DNA from: Gracilibacillus kekensis
GTDB taxonomy: Bacteria; Bacillota; Bacilli; Bacillales; Amphibacillaceae
Assembly: GCF_900143085.1 (NCBI RefSeq)
Contig: NZ_FRCZ01000006.1
Location: forward strand, 15,526 to 79,525
Direction: 5' to 3'
DNA length: 64,000 bases
The position numbers were made by a program, and so were the translations under genes. Each line of letters starts with the position of its first letter. Position 1 is the stretch's first letter. Positions 24,864 to 34,247 of the stretch are shown piece by piece. The notes beneath the pieces are model-generated. The model saw nothing but the letters and a program-made list of their open reading frames with translations, was not told the origin of the DNA and did no database searches.

Positions 24864-25877
24864 TTGAAAACTATAGTTTGTGAAGAACCTAGAGTATTAA
24901 AGCCAATTAATCAGGAAAAACCTCAATTGGAAAAAGGTACTGCTATTGTTAATATAAAGCGAATTGGTATATGTGGAACAGATTTACATGCGTTTACAGG
25001 AAATCAACCATTTTTTAATTATCCCAGAGTTTTAGGACATGAGCTTGCAGGGGTTATCGAATCAATTGGAGAGAATCCTTATGGTTTAGAACAAGGTGAT
25101 CAAGTATCTGTTATTCCATATATGGAATGTGGTGTATGTGTTGCCTGTAAAAAAGGATTGACCAATTGTTGTACAAATATGAAAGTAATGGGCGTCCATT
25201 TCGATGGGGGGATGACAGAACAAATTTCGGTTCCATGGGATCATCTAATTAAAACGAATGCCTTAAGCTTGGATCAAAGTGCTATTTTAGAGCCGTTAAG
25301 TATTGGTGCACATGCGGTAAGACGATCTGAACTGCGAAAAGGAGACATCGTTCTTGTGATTGGTGCAGGGCCAATTGGGTTAGGAGTTATGCAGGCTGCT
25401 AAGCAACAAGATGCGAAAGTCATTGCGATGGATATGAATGACGAACGATTAACATTTTCCAAACAGTGGGCAAATGCAGATGATACTATAAATGTATTAA
25501 ACGAACCTGTGGAACAACTGATGCAAATGACGAATGGCGATATGCCGAGCATTGTTTTCGATGCCACCGGAAATAGTAAATCAATGATGGATGCTTTTGA
25601 ATATCCAGCCAATGGAGGAAAATTAGTATTTGTAGGATTAGTTAAATCAGATATTACTTTTTCTGATCCTTTATTCCATTCAAAAGAACTTACACTAATG
25701 GCGAGCAGAAACGCGACAAAAGAAGATTTTGATTTTGTTATACAAGCAATTGAAAGTGGTTACATTGATGCAGACCGTTATATTACGCATCGTTCCACAT
25801 TTGATCATCTAATAAATGAGTTTGAAAATTGGTTGAACCCAGAGTCCGGTGTAGTCAAAGCAATGGTTGAATTATAA
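24864..25877 (+). CDS. Zinc-dependent alcohol/polyol dehydrogenase (MDR family)
   Basis: 337 residues of the medium-chain dehydrogenase family: catalytic zinc ligands in GICGTD and GHE, structural-zinc Cys in CGVCVACKKGLTNCC, and an NAD-binding GAGPIGLGVM Rossmann motif near residue 170. TTG start at 24864 with AGGAGG 8 bases upstream. As first gene of the glycan operon, it may oxidise a fucose-derived intermediate such as 2-keto-3-deoxy-L-fuconate, or the sugar itself. The exact step is inference; the sequence alone shows only a polyol-type dehydrogenase. Confidence 0.85.
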   Translation: MKTIVCEEPRVLKPINQEKPQLEKGTAIVNIKRIGICGTDLHAFTGNQPFFNYPRVLGHELAGVIESIGENPYGLEQGDQVSVIPYMECGVCVACKKGLTNCCTNMKVMGVHFDGGMTEQISVPWDHLIKTNALSLDQSAILEPLSIGAHAVRRSELRKGDIVLVIGAGPIGLGVMQAAKQQDAKVIAMDMNDERLTFSKQWANADDTINVLNEPVEQLMQMTNGDMPSIVFDATGNSKSMMDAFEYPANGGKLVFVGLVKSDITFSDPLFHSKELTLMASRNATKEDFDFVIQAIESGYIDADRYITHRSTFDHLINEFENWLNPESGVVKAMVEL

Positions 25878-25905
25878 ACACAAATATTTCTTGGTTGAAA
25901 TAATA

Positions 25906-25919
25906 TGTAAACGCTATTA
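25906..25919 (+). promoter_or_regulatory. cre-like site before the lactonase gene
   Basis: TGTAAACGCTATTA fits the cre consensus at 13 of 14 positions and sits between the dehydrogenase and amidohydrolase genes, where CcpA binding could block elongation. Confidence 0.5.
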
Positions 25920-25951
25920 TGTTTAAAGAAGTACGAAGGGGTGATGGAAAC

Positions 25952-26785
25952 ATGCGAATTGATGCACATCAGCATTATTGGAAAATAAATAGAGATGATT
26001 ATGGTTGGATAACACCAGATATTCTTACATTATACCGTGATTTTCTCGAGGAAGATTTAGTTGAACACCTTAGAAATTCTGGGATAGACAAAACAATTGT
26101 TGTGCAAGCAGCCCCAACTTATGAGGAAACGGAATTCATTTTGTCACTAAGTGACGATGCTACTTCGGTAATAGGTGTAGTAGGATGGATTGATATCGAA
26201 GATCCATCCTATAAGGAGCAACTGGACGTATTCAGAAAACATCCAAAGTTTGTTGGAATTCGCGTTATGATTCAAGATATGCCAGATGAGAATATCATTT
26301 TAACTGAAAAATATTTGGATGTATTTTCTTATTTTGAAGAGATAGATCTTCCGGTAGATCTTTTAGTTACTGCGAATCAGCTTGGCGCTGTCTGTGAATT
26401 GTTAAAGCGTGTAAAGATACGTGGTGTCATCGATCACATTGCGAAACCGGAAATTGAAAAATGCAAGTTAGAACCTTGGAAAACACAAATGGCTGAAATC
26501 GCAAGTTATGAGAATATCTATTGTAAATTATCCGGAATGGTGACTGAAGCAAACCATGATAATTGGATGACGAAAGATTTCATCCCTTATGTCGATCATA
26601 TTGTAGAGGTATTTGGCACTCATCGCATTATGTATGGCAGTGACTGGCCTGTCAGTTTATTAGCAGCTAGCTATGACCAGGTATACCAATTATTAAACGA
26701 CGCTCTCCCTCAAGAAGTTACCAAAGCAGATAAGGAAATGATTTTTGGACAAAATGCAATCGACTTTTATAAATTAAATAGATAA
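25952..26785 (+). CDS. Amidohydrolase family lactonase (probable L-fuconolactonase)
   Basis: 277 residues of the amidohydrolase_2 (COG3618) type: N-terminal RIDAHQHYWKI (metal-site HxH), YCKLSGMVTEA, and near the C-terminus YGSDWPVS with the metal-binding Asp. This family opens sugar lactones such as L-fucono- and L-rhamnono-lactone. Start ATG at 25952 with GGGGTGA upstream; the longer frame begins inside the cre-like site. Together with the aldo/keto reductase that follows it would turn L-fucose into L-fuconate. Cytoplasmic. Confidence 0.85.
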   Translation: MRIDAHQHYWKINRDDYGWITPDILTLYRDFLEEDLVEHLRNSGIDKTIVVQAAPTYEETEFILSLSDDATSVIGVVGWIDIEDPSYKEQLDVFRKHPKFVGIRVMIQDMPDENIILTEKYLDVFSYFEEIDLPVDLLVTANQLGAVCELLKRVKIRGVIDHIAKPEIEKCKLEPWKTQMAEIASYENIYCKLSGMVTEANHDNWMTKDFIPYVDHIVEVFGTHRIMYGSDWPVSLLAASYDQVYQLLNDALPQEVTKADKEMIFGQNAIDFYKLNR

Positions 26786-26802
26786 TGGAGGAGGGAAACA
26801 TA

Positions 26803-27735
26803 TTGAAATATAGAAAATTGGGTCAAACTGGGTTAGATGTTTCTGTACTTAGTTATGGAGCCTCATCATTAGGATCAGTATTTAGGGAGATTAATGAAAC
26901 AGAAGGGGTTAAGACGGTACACGCAGCGATTGATCAAGGTATCAATCTGATTGACGTATCACCTTATTACGGTTTAACCAAGGCGGAAACAGTTTTAGGT
27001 AAAGCATTAGTCGATATCCCCCGTGACAAGTACATCCTTTCTACTAAAGCAGGAAGATTTGGTGAAAACAATTTTGATTTTTCAAAGAAAAGAATTATTA
27101 AAAGTTTAGAAGAGAGCTTGCAAAGGCTAGGTACAGATTATGTAGATATCTTATATTTACATGATATTGAATTTGGTTCATATCGCCAAGTAATGGAGGA
27201 AGGTATACCTGCTTTAGAAGAATTAAAAAGACAAGGGAAAATTCGCTTCCTAGGTGTATCTGGTTTGCCGCTCATTATTTTTGAAAAAGTACTAAGGAAG
27301 GTAGACTTAGATGTTATCCTTTCCTATTGTCATTATTCTTTAAATGATACATCACTTCTATCGCTTTTGCCTTTATTAAATGAAAAAAATGTAGGATTAG
27401 TGAATGCTTCGCCATTGTCGATGGGCTTGTTAAATTCACGTGACGTGGCAAATTGGCATCCAGCTGATAAAGAAATACAGCAACTGTGTATGCAAGCAGC
27501 CAAATTCTGTGAAGCACAAGGTGAAGACCTTGCGAAATTGGCGATTCAGTATGCAACTCGAAATGAATCGATTCCGACTACATTAGTCAGCACAGCAAGT
27601 GTAAAAAATATAACGAAAAATATTAAGTGGACCGAAGAACCAATAAATGAGGATCTATTAAAGCAAGTTCTAGATATACTTCAACCCATCCATAACAGGA
27701 CTTGGCAAAGTGGGAATACAGAATGGAATCACTAA
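26803..27735 (+). CDS. Aldo/keto reductase, L-fucose/L-galactose dehydrogenase type
   Basis: 310 residues with a TIM-barrel AKR fold: NLIDVSPYYGLTKAETVLGKAL (catalytic Asp and Tyr), ILSTKAGR (catalytic Lys), DILYLHDIEF (His) and LVSTASVKNITKN (cofactor phosphate region). The closest memory match is the L-galactose / L-fucose (D-threo-aldose) 1-dehydrogenase group, which makes the lactone used by the preceding enzyme. TTG start at 26803 is chosen because GGAGGAGGG lies 7 bases upstream; an ATG at 26785 overlaps the lactonase stop and has no site of its own. Confidence 0.85.
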   Translation: MKYRKLGQTGLDVSVLSYGASSLGSVFREINETEGVKTVHAAIDQGINLIDVSPYYGLTKAETVLGKALVDIPRDKYILSTKAGRFGENNFDFSKKRIIKSLEESLQRLGTDYVDILYLHDIEFGSYRQVMEEGIPALEELKRQGKIRFLGVSGLPLIIFEKVLRKVDLDVILSYCHYSLNDTSLLSLLPLLNEKNVGLVNASPLSMGLLNSRDVANWHPADKEIQQLCMQAAKFCEAQGEDLAKLAIQYATRNESIPTTLVSTASVKNITKNIKWTEEPINEDLLKQVLDILQPIHNRTWQSGNTEWNH

Positions 27736-27759
27736 ATTTTCTTAAAAAGGAGTAAACTT

Positions 27760-30006
27760 ATGCAACGTATAAACAAAAGGATCTGGTATAAACAACCAGC
27801 AAAAGAATGGAACGAAGCTTTACCCATAGGCAATGGGCGATTAGGTGGAATGGTTTTTGGTGGCATTCATCGAGAACGAGTGCAATTAAATGAGGATTCT
27901 GTTTGGTATGGCGGACCTAGAGATCGAAACAATCCTGATGCACTTGAGCACTTACCGAAAATTAGAAAGTTATTAGCTGATGGAAGATTAAAAGAAGCAG
28001 AGAATTTGGCAGCACTGACCTTTACAGGAACACCAGAAACACAACGTCATTATGAACCACTAGGTGACCTGTTAATTAATATGGAACATAAGGAAACAGA
28101 GACATCAAATTATTCTAGAGAGTTAGATTTGGATAATGCGGTTACGAAGGTGCAATATACTATAGGCGATGTCACATTTAACCGCGAAACATTTACGAGC
28201 TATCCAGATCAGGTGATGGTGATTCGTTTAACATCCTCTGAATCAAAGTCCATCTCCTTTCGAACTCTGCTCGATCGTGGAAACGCAAGAAACTACGATG
28301 AGCTTGAAGCACTATCTAATAATTCGCTGATCATGAGAGGAGAAACGGGTGGTAAGGATGGCATTGTATTCCGCAATGCAATAAAGGCAACAGCAGAAAA
28401 AGGATCAGTCAAAACGCTTGGGAATCATTTAATTGTTGAAAATGCGGATGCGGTAACGTTGGTGCTCTCAGCTGCCACATCCTACCGTTATGAGGAACCT
28501 GAGCAGCAATGTTTGAAAACTATTGAGAAAGTCTCAGCAAAAACCTACCAAGAGTTGCTGCAACGTCATATAGAAGATTATCAGAAATTATTTAATAGAG
28601 TTACATTAAATTTAGGTGATGATAACGAAGAGAGTACTGATTTGGCGACAGATCAACGCTTAGATGTAGTGAAAGAAGGTAAAGAGGATCTATCATTAAT
28701 TAGTACCTACTTCCAGTTTGGACGTTATTTACTTATTTCTTCTAGTAGACCTAATTCATTACCGGCAACATTACAAGGAATTTGGAATGAGAAGATGCTG
28801 CCGCCGTGGGACAGTAAATTTACGATTAATATCAATGCACAGATGAATTACTGGCCAGCTGAGATCTGTAATTTGTCTGAATGCCATGATCCGCTATTTG
28901 ATCATATTGAAAAAATAAAGAAAAATGGCAAAAAAACGGCTGAAAGCATGTACGGATGCCGAGGATTCACCGCCCATCATAACACAGATATTTGGGGAGA
29001 TACTGCACCACAAGATATCTATATGCCAGCGACGATTTGGCCAATGGGTGCGGCATGGCTTTGTTTACATTTGTGGGAGCATTTTGAATTTACACGTAAT
29101 GAGGAATTTTTGAAAAATTCCTACGATACATTGAAAGAAGCCGCTTTATTTTTTGTTGACTTTTTAGTGGAAAATGAAAAAGGTTTGTTAATAACTACTC
29201 CTTCTGTATCACCTGAGAACACGTATATATTATCCAATGGAGAAAAAGGAACATTATGTGAAGGTCCGTCAATGGATAGCCAAATTATATTTGCTCTCTT
29301 TACTAGTGTTATAGATGCTAGTGAGGTTTTAGACGTGGATCACGCGTTTCGACAACAATTGCTTCAGTTACGGGAGGATTTACCAAAACCGAAAATTGGC
29401 AAACATGGTCAAATTCAGGAATGGTTAGAAGATTATGATGAAGAAGAGCCAGGTCACCGTCATATTTCCCACTTGTTTGCATTGTATCCTGGAAAACAAA
29501 TATCACCAGGCATGACACCGGACCTAGCAGGAGCAGCAAAAGTAACACTAGATAGAAGGCTGCAATCTGGTGGGGGACATACTGGATGGAGCCGTGCCTG
29601 GATTATCAACATGTGGGCCCGTTTAGAGAAAGGAGACCTAGCTTATCAGCATATTCTAGAATTGCTTAAGTCTTCTACTCTCCCTAACTTATTTGATAAC
29701 CATCCACCTTTTCAAATCGATGGAAATTTCGGTGGAACAGCAGGTATTGCGGAACTGTTGCTTCAAAGTCATACTGGTGAGTTACACCTCCTTCCGGCAT
29801 TACCTAATAAATGGTCTTCTGGTCAAGTAAAGGGATTAAAAGCAAGAGGTGGATTTGAAGTAGATTTATCTTGGGAGAAAGGCGAATTAACAGAAGCAGT
29901 TATTCATTCCTTAAATGGAGGGAAATGTGCAGTCTTGTGTAATAATGAAAGAAAAGAGTTTGATACGACAGCTGGTCACACGTATCCTTTAGTATTTAAC
30001 CAATGA
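27760..30006 (+). CDS. GH95 alpha-L-fucosidase
   Basis: 748 residues, the usual GH95 size: N-terminal beta domain starting [27 protein letters not shown], then an (alpha/alpha)6 barrel. Key GH95 features are [12 protein letters not shown] (near residue 357; the two Asn that activate water), [10 protein letters not shown] (near 483; the Glu acid), and [16 protein letters not shown] (near 652; Asp). The family inverts alpha-1,2-L-fucosyl (or L-galactosyl) bonds. No signal peptide, so it works in the cytoplasm on imported oligosaccharides. AAGGAG precedes the ATG. Central evidence that the locus handles fucosylated glycans. Confidence 0.93.
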   Translation: MQRINKRIWYKQPAKEWNEALPIGNGRLGGMVFGGIHRERVQLNEDSVWYGGPRDRNNPDALEHLPKIRKLLADGRLKEAENLAALTFTGTPETQRHYEPLGDLLINMEHKETETSNYSRELDLDNAVTKVQYTIGDVTFNRETFTSYPDQVMVIRLTSSESKSISFRTLLDRGNARNYDELEALSNNSLIMRGETGGKDGIVFRNAIKATAEKGSVKTLGNHLIVENADAVTLVLSAATSYRYEEPEQQCLKTIEKVSAKTYQELLQRHIEDYQKLFNRVTLNLGDDNEESTDLATDQRLDVVKEGKEDLSLISTYFQFGRYLLISSSRPNSLPATLQGIWNEKMLPPWDSKFTININAQMNYWPAEICNLSECHDPLFDHIEKIKKNGKKTAESMYGCRGFTAHHNTDIWGDTAPQDIYMPATIWPMGAAWLCLHLWEHFEFTRNEEFLKNSYDTLKEAALFFVDFLVENEKGLLITTPSVSPENTYILSNGEKGTLCEGPSMDSQIIFALFTSVIDASEVLDVDHAFRQQLLQLREDLPKPKIGKHGQIQEWLEDYDEEEPGHRHISHLFALYPGKQISPGMTPDLAGAAKVTLDRRLQSGGGHTGWSRAWIINMWARLEKGDLAYQHILELLKSSTLPNLFDNHPPFQIDGNFGGTAGIAELLLQSHTGELHLLPALPNKWSSGQVKGLKARGGFEVDLSWEKGELTEAVIHSLNGGKCAVLCNNERKEFDTTAGHTYPLVFNQ

Positions 30007-30055
30007 TTCAAAACAAGTGAATGAGAAAAAATTAAAATAGAAATGAGGACTTTAA

Positions 30056-31474
30056 ATGAACACATTGAAAAATCAAGCCGTAAACCCTTATCTTCCATCT
30101 TGGGAGTATATACCTGATGCAGAACCATACGTTTTTAATGACAGAGTTTATATTTATGGATCTCATGATCGTTTTAACGGGCATGCTTATTGTTTAAATG
30201 ATTATGTATGCTGGTCTGCACCCGTTAATGACATGTCAGACTGGCGTTATGAAGGAGTAATTTACAAAAAAACCGATGATCCATTGAATAAGGAAGCAAA
30301 TATGTGTCTTTATGCACCAGATGTGACAGTAGGTCCTGACGGTCGGTATTATTTGTATTATGTACTGGATAAAGTTCCAGTAGTATCTGTGGCGGTTTGT
30401 GATACACCTGCTGGAAAGTATGAATTTTATGGCTATGTTCAGGATAAAGATGGCGGACGTTTAGGGGAAAGAGAAGGGGATGAACCACAATTTGATCCAG
30501 GGCTTTTGACAGAAGGAGACACAACGTATCTTTACACTGGTTTTTGTGCCATTGGTGATAGATCAAGAAGTGGTACGATGGCTACAGTGTTGGGAGCCGA
30601 TATGCTTACGATTATTGAAGAGACGGTAACCATTACGCCGAGTGAGCCATTTAGTAAAGGGAGCAGTTTTGAAGGCCATGAGTTTTTTGAGGCGCCTTCG
30701 ATGAGGAAAATTGGAGATACATATTATCTCATCTATTCTTCTATTGCTATGCATGAGCTTTGTTACGCGACTAGTAAACACCCTACAAAAGGATTTGAAT
30801 ACGGTGGTGTTATAGTAAGTAATAATGATCTCCATATTGCTTCCTATAAACCTGCAAACAAGCCTATGTATTATGGAGGAAATAATCATGGCAGCATCGT
30901 TGAGATTAGTGATCAGTGGTATATTTTCTATCATCGCCATACCAATGGTTCCAATTTCAGTCGTCAGGGATGTATCGAACCAATTGAAATATTAGCAGAT
31001 GGCACAATTCCTCAGGTAGAAATGACCTCATGCGGAGCTAATGGGAAACCACTTATTGGGCGTGGAGAGTATCCTGCTTATCTGGCATGTAATCTTTTTT
31101 GCGATGATGAGGCCATGTATACTGGTGATCTTTGGATGGATACGCAATTTCCAAAGATTACACAGGATGGAAAAGATGGTGATGAGGAAATTGGTTATAT
31201 TGCCAATATGACAGAATCGGCAACAGCTGGTTTTAAGTACTTTGACTGCCAGGGTATATCAAAGGTGAAAGTCAAAGTGAGAGGTTATTGTAACGGTGCT
31301 TTTGAAATAAAAACTTCTTGGGACGGATCTGCATTAGCAACATTGCCAGTTAATTTCACCAATGTATGGACGGAATATGCGTCTGACATCGAGATTCCTA
31401 ATGGCATTCAAGCATTGTATATCACTTACACAGGTAATGGTCGGGCAAATCTAGCATCCTTTACTTTGGAATAA
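30056..31474 (+). CDS. GH43 family glycosidase with C-terminal carbohydrate-binding-like domain
   Basis: 472 residues. The five-bladed propeller carries the GH43 acidic triad: Asp21 in YIPDAEPYVF (base), Asp in CLYAPDVTV (near 87) and Glu in HEFFEAPSMRKI (near 212, acid). The last 130 residues (from about 345) form a beta-sandwich resembling CBM6/35-type modules (FDCQGISKVKVKVRGYCNG). GH43 enzymes remove L-arabinofuranosyl, xylosyl or galactosyl units; the exact linkage is unclear. No signal peptide. In the same operon as GH95 and GH31. Confidence 0.85.
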   Translation: MNTLKNQAVNPYLPSWEYIPDAEPYVFNDRVYIYGSHDRFNGHAYCLNDYVCWSAPVNDMSDWRYEGVIYKKTDDPLNKEANMCLYAPDVTVGPDGRYYLYYVLDKVPVVSVAVCDTPAGKYEFYGYVQDKDGGRLGEREGDEPQFDPGLLTEGDTTYLYTGFCAIGDRSRSGTMATVLGADMLTIIEETVTITPSEPFSKGSSFEGHEFFEAPSMRKIGDTYYLIYSSIAMHELCYATSKHPTKGFEYGGVIVSNNDLHIASYKPANKPMYYGGNNHGSIVEISDQWYIFYHRHTNGSNFSRQGCIEPIEILADGTIPQVEMTSCGANGKPLIGRGEYPAYLACNLFCDDEAMYTGDLWMDTQFPKITQDGKDGDEEIGYIANMTESATAGFKYFDCQGISKVKVKVRGYCNGAFEIKTSWDGSALATLPVNFTNVWTEYASDIEIPNGIQALYITYTGNGRANLASFTLE

Positions 31475-31572
31475 ACTTTATTCCTAGTTTCTAAGCAAAA
31501 TGAACTTGACATCTTTAAGCGTTCTATCAGGAGACAGACACTATAATTAAATCACAAAGGCAGGTAAACGTA

Positions 31573-33990
31573 GTGAAAGTAGTAAAATATACGCAAAAGG
31601 AAGATCATTTGCTTCTTGAAGTTGGTACAGGTTTAATGAAAATAATTCCCTACACAGAGTCTATCATTCGTATACGTTATACACTAGAGAACCAATACAG
31701 TACAAAGAAGAGTCTCTTTGTAGAGAAAAATTCTCAAAAAGCCATGGAGTTCATGGTAGAGGAAAAAGACAGTAGTATTATATTTTCTACAAGGAAGGTA
31801 CGCATTCAGATAAATAAAGCTACTGCAGCCTTTACTTATATGAATGCTGCTGGGAATATTTTAACAAAGGAGCCGGATCGAGGTGGCAAAACACTGGTAC
31901 CAACTGAAGTCCATAAACCTGTTTATGATGCTAATACTGAGATAGAAAATTCGCAAAATGCAGATGGCGCTCGTGCTAAAGCCGTTGCCATCAAACATGT
32001 GGTAGATCGAATTGCTTATCACACCAAACTTGAATTCGAATGGGCCAATGGTGAAGCACTTTATGGATTAGGTTCACATGAAGAAGGAGTGCTCAACTTA
32101 AGAGGAACACACCAATACCTGTATCAGCAAAATATGAAAGCGGTTGTACCGGTAATGGTCTCTACAAATGGATATGGAATTATCGTCGACAGTTATTCGA
32201 CGATGACATTCCATGATGACATACATGGTTCCTATATTTGGACAGATGTTGATAGCGACATGGATTATTATTTCGTATATGGTCCCGAATTTGATCAGAT
32301 TGTAAAAAGCTATCGTTATCTAACAGGTCAAGCCCCTCTATTACCGAAATGGGCTTTTGGATATGTACAATCGAAGGAACGTTATAAAACGCAAGAGGAA
32401 TTAATATCGGTTATCAAGGAATATCGTAAACGAGAGATTCCTCTGGATATGATTGTGCTGGATTGGCGATCATGGACTGGAGATCTTTGGGGTCAAAAAT
32501 CGTTCGATCCAGAAAGATTTCCAAATCCAACCGAAATGATGGAGGAGATTCACAAGCTAAATGCTAAATTAATGGTCTCGATTTGGCCGATTATGAATAA
32601 TGAAGGTCCAAATCATGTAGAAATGAAGCAAAAAGGTTATTTGTTGGGGAACCAGGCAAACTATGATGCGTTCAGTGAAGATGCACGTAATCTGTATTGG
32701 AAGCAAGCAAATGAAGGTATATTTTCACATGGTACAGACGCCTGGTGGTGTGATTGTACAGAACCATTCGAAGCAGATTGGGTTGGAGAAGTAAAACCAG
32801 AGCCAGAGGAACGCCTTTTGATCAATACTCAAGAAGCTAAAAAATATTTAGATCCGGGGTATATAAATGCCTATTCGCTTCTTCATTCCAAGGGACTGTA
32901 TGAAAATCAACGACTGACCACTGAAAGTAAGCGTGTAGTTAATTTAACACGATCTTCTTATGCTGGACAACAAAAGTACAGTGCGATTACCTGGTCTGGA
33001 GACATAGCTGCTAATTGGGAGACGATGCGTAATCAAATTGCAGATGGCTTAAATATGTGTGTCACCGGTATACCTTACTGGACATTGGACATTGGTGCTT
33101 TTTTTGTAGCGAACCGAGAGCAGTGGTTCTGGAATGGTGACTACCAAGAGGGATGTGAAGATTTAGGCTACCGTGAGCTGTATGTCCGGTGGCTGCAATA
33201 TGGGGTATTTTTACCGATGTTCCGCTCTCATGGTGCAGATACGCCAAGAGAGGTATGGCGATTTGGTGAACCAGGTACGCCATTTTACGATACACTTGTA
33301 AAATATATTAAACTAAGGTATCGTCTCATGCCTTATATTTATTCAGTCGCTGGTTGGGTCACACACGAAGATTATACAATGATGCGTGCATTAGCTTTTG
33401 ATTTTAGAAATGATCCGAACACTTATAATGTAAAAGACCAATATATGTTCGGCCCATCCTTTCTTGTTAACCCTGTAACAGATCCGATGTATTATGAAAG
33501 TGGTTCAATAGAATTGAATGGAGTCCCTAAAAAGCGATCGGTCTATCTCCCAGCCGGTACGGAGTGGTATAATTTTTGGACAAATCAACGCTTACAGGGT
33601 GGTCAAACCATTGAAGCAGATGCTGATCTTGAAACCATGCCACTGTATGTACGATCTGGATCTATCGTTCCAATTGGACCTGCTATTCAGTATACTTCTG
33701 AAGAAACGAACGCCCCTTTAGAAATACACATATATAGAGGGGAAGATGGAAGCTTTTTGTTATATGATGATGAGGGAGATACGTACAATTATGAAAAAGG
33801 AGACTATGCTACGATAGCGCTTCATTGGTACGATCAGAATAATTGTCTAGTAATGGAGGATCGCCAAGGCAAATTTTCGGGTATGAAAACTTCGATGGAA
33901 TTCGTAATAACAATTATAGATGGACAAAGAAGTGAACTTTGTACAAAACGAGAAAAGTATATTGGAGAACAACTAACTATTCAGTTCTAG
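31573..33990 (+). CDS. GH31 glycosidase, alpha-xylosidase-like
   Basis: 805 residues with N-terminal beta domain, TIM barrel and C-terminal beta domains of GH31. The nucleophile region reads GTDAWWCDCTEPFEADW (Asp near 394), similar to the DAWWxDxxEP of xyloglucan alpha-xylosidases, and the acid/base region is MFRSHGADTPREVW (Asp near 553). PLDMIVLDWRSWTGDLWG is the strand 1 substrate site. GTG start at 31573 with a modest AAAGGCAGG site. No signal peptide. It likely removes alpha-1,6-xylosyl caps from xyloglucan oligosaccharides; alpha-glucosidase activity cannot be excluded. Confidence 0.87.
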   Translation: MKVVKYTQKEDHLLLEVGTGLMKIIPYTESIIRIRYTLENQYSTKKSLFVEKNSQKAMEFMVEEKDSSIIFSTRKVRIQINKATAAFTYMNAAGNILTKEPDRGGKTLVPTEVHKPVYDANTEIENSQNADGARAKAVAIKHVVDRIAYHTKLEFEWANGEALYGLGSHEEGVLNLRGTHQYLYQQNMKAVVPVMVSTNGYGIIVDSYSTMTFHDDIHGSYIWTDVDSDMDYYFVYGPEFDQIVKSYRYLTGQAPLLPKWAFGYVQSKERYKTQEELISVIKEYRKREIPLDMIVLDWRSWTGDLWGQKSFDPERFPNPTEMMEEIHKLNAKLMVSIWPIMNNEGPNHVEMKQKGYLLGNQANYDAFSEDARNLYWKQANEGIFSHGTDAWWCDCTEPFEADWVGEVKPEPEERLLINTQEAKKYLDPGYINAYSLLHSKGLYENQRLTTESKRVVNLTRSSYAGQQKYSAITWSGDIAANWETMRNQIADGLNMCVTGIPYWTLDIGAFFVANREQWFWNGDYQEGCEDLGYRELYVRWLQYGVFLPMFRSHGADTPREVWRFGEPGTPFYDTLVKYIKLRYRLMPYIYSVAGWVTHEDYTMMRALAFDFRNDPNTYNVKDQYMFGPSFLVNPVTDPMYYESGSIELNGVPKKRSVYLPAGTEWYNFWTNQRLQGGQTIEADADLETMPLYVRSGSIVPIGPAIQYTSEETNAPLEIHIYRGEDGSFLLYDDEGDTYNYEKGDYATIALHWYDQNNCLVMEDRQGKFSGMKTSMEFVITIIDGQRSELCTKREKYIGEQLTIQF

Positions 33991-34007
33991 TAAAATAATT
34001 ATCAGAC

Positions 34008-34051
34008 GATAAATTTCAATTGTAACGATATCAAGACAATTGAAATTTATC
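34008..34051 (+). terminator. Terminator after the glycosidase operon
   Basis: GATAAATTTCAATTG (34008-34022) pairs exactly with CAATTGAAATTTATC (34037-34051) and is followed by ATTT. It separates the catabolic operon from the membrane AraC regulator gene. Confidence 0.7.
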
Positions 34052-34103
34052 ATTTAGTCTAATGATTATAACTAATTGAAAGTTAATTTTATTATATATA
34101 ATT

Positions 34104-34117
34104 TGAAAGCGCTTCCT
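34104..34117 (+). promoter_or_regulatory. cre-like site upstream of the membrane AraC regulator
   Basis: TGAAAGCGCTTCCT has the GAAAGCGCTT core of strong cre sites; two of 14 consensus positions differ. It lies about 130 bp before the ATG at 34248. Confidence 0.55.
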
Positions 34118-34247
34118 TATTTTGATTTTATTTCCAAACTTAGGTAAAAACTTCTTATACTAATCTTCAACAACTATACTTATAATAACTGTAGCTATAA
34201 TTTAATAAAAATATACGAATTCCATAAATTTCTAAGAAGGAGGTTTC

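Noticed and set aside
31500-31560. TTGACA and TATAAT before the GH31 gene as a promoter
   Set aside because: The two hexamers are 30 bp apart, far from the 16-18 bp needed; GH31 is more likely read from the upstream operon.
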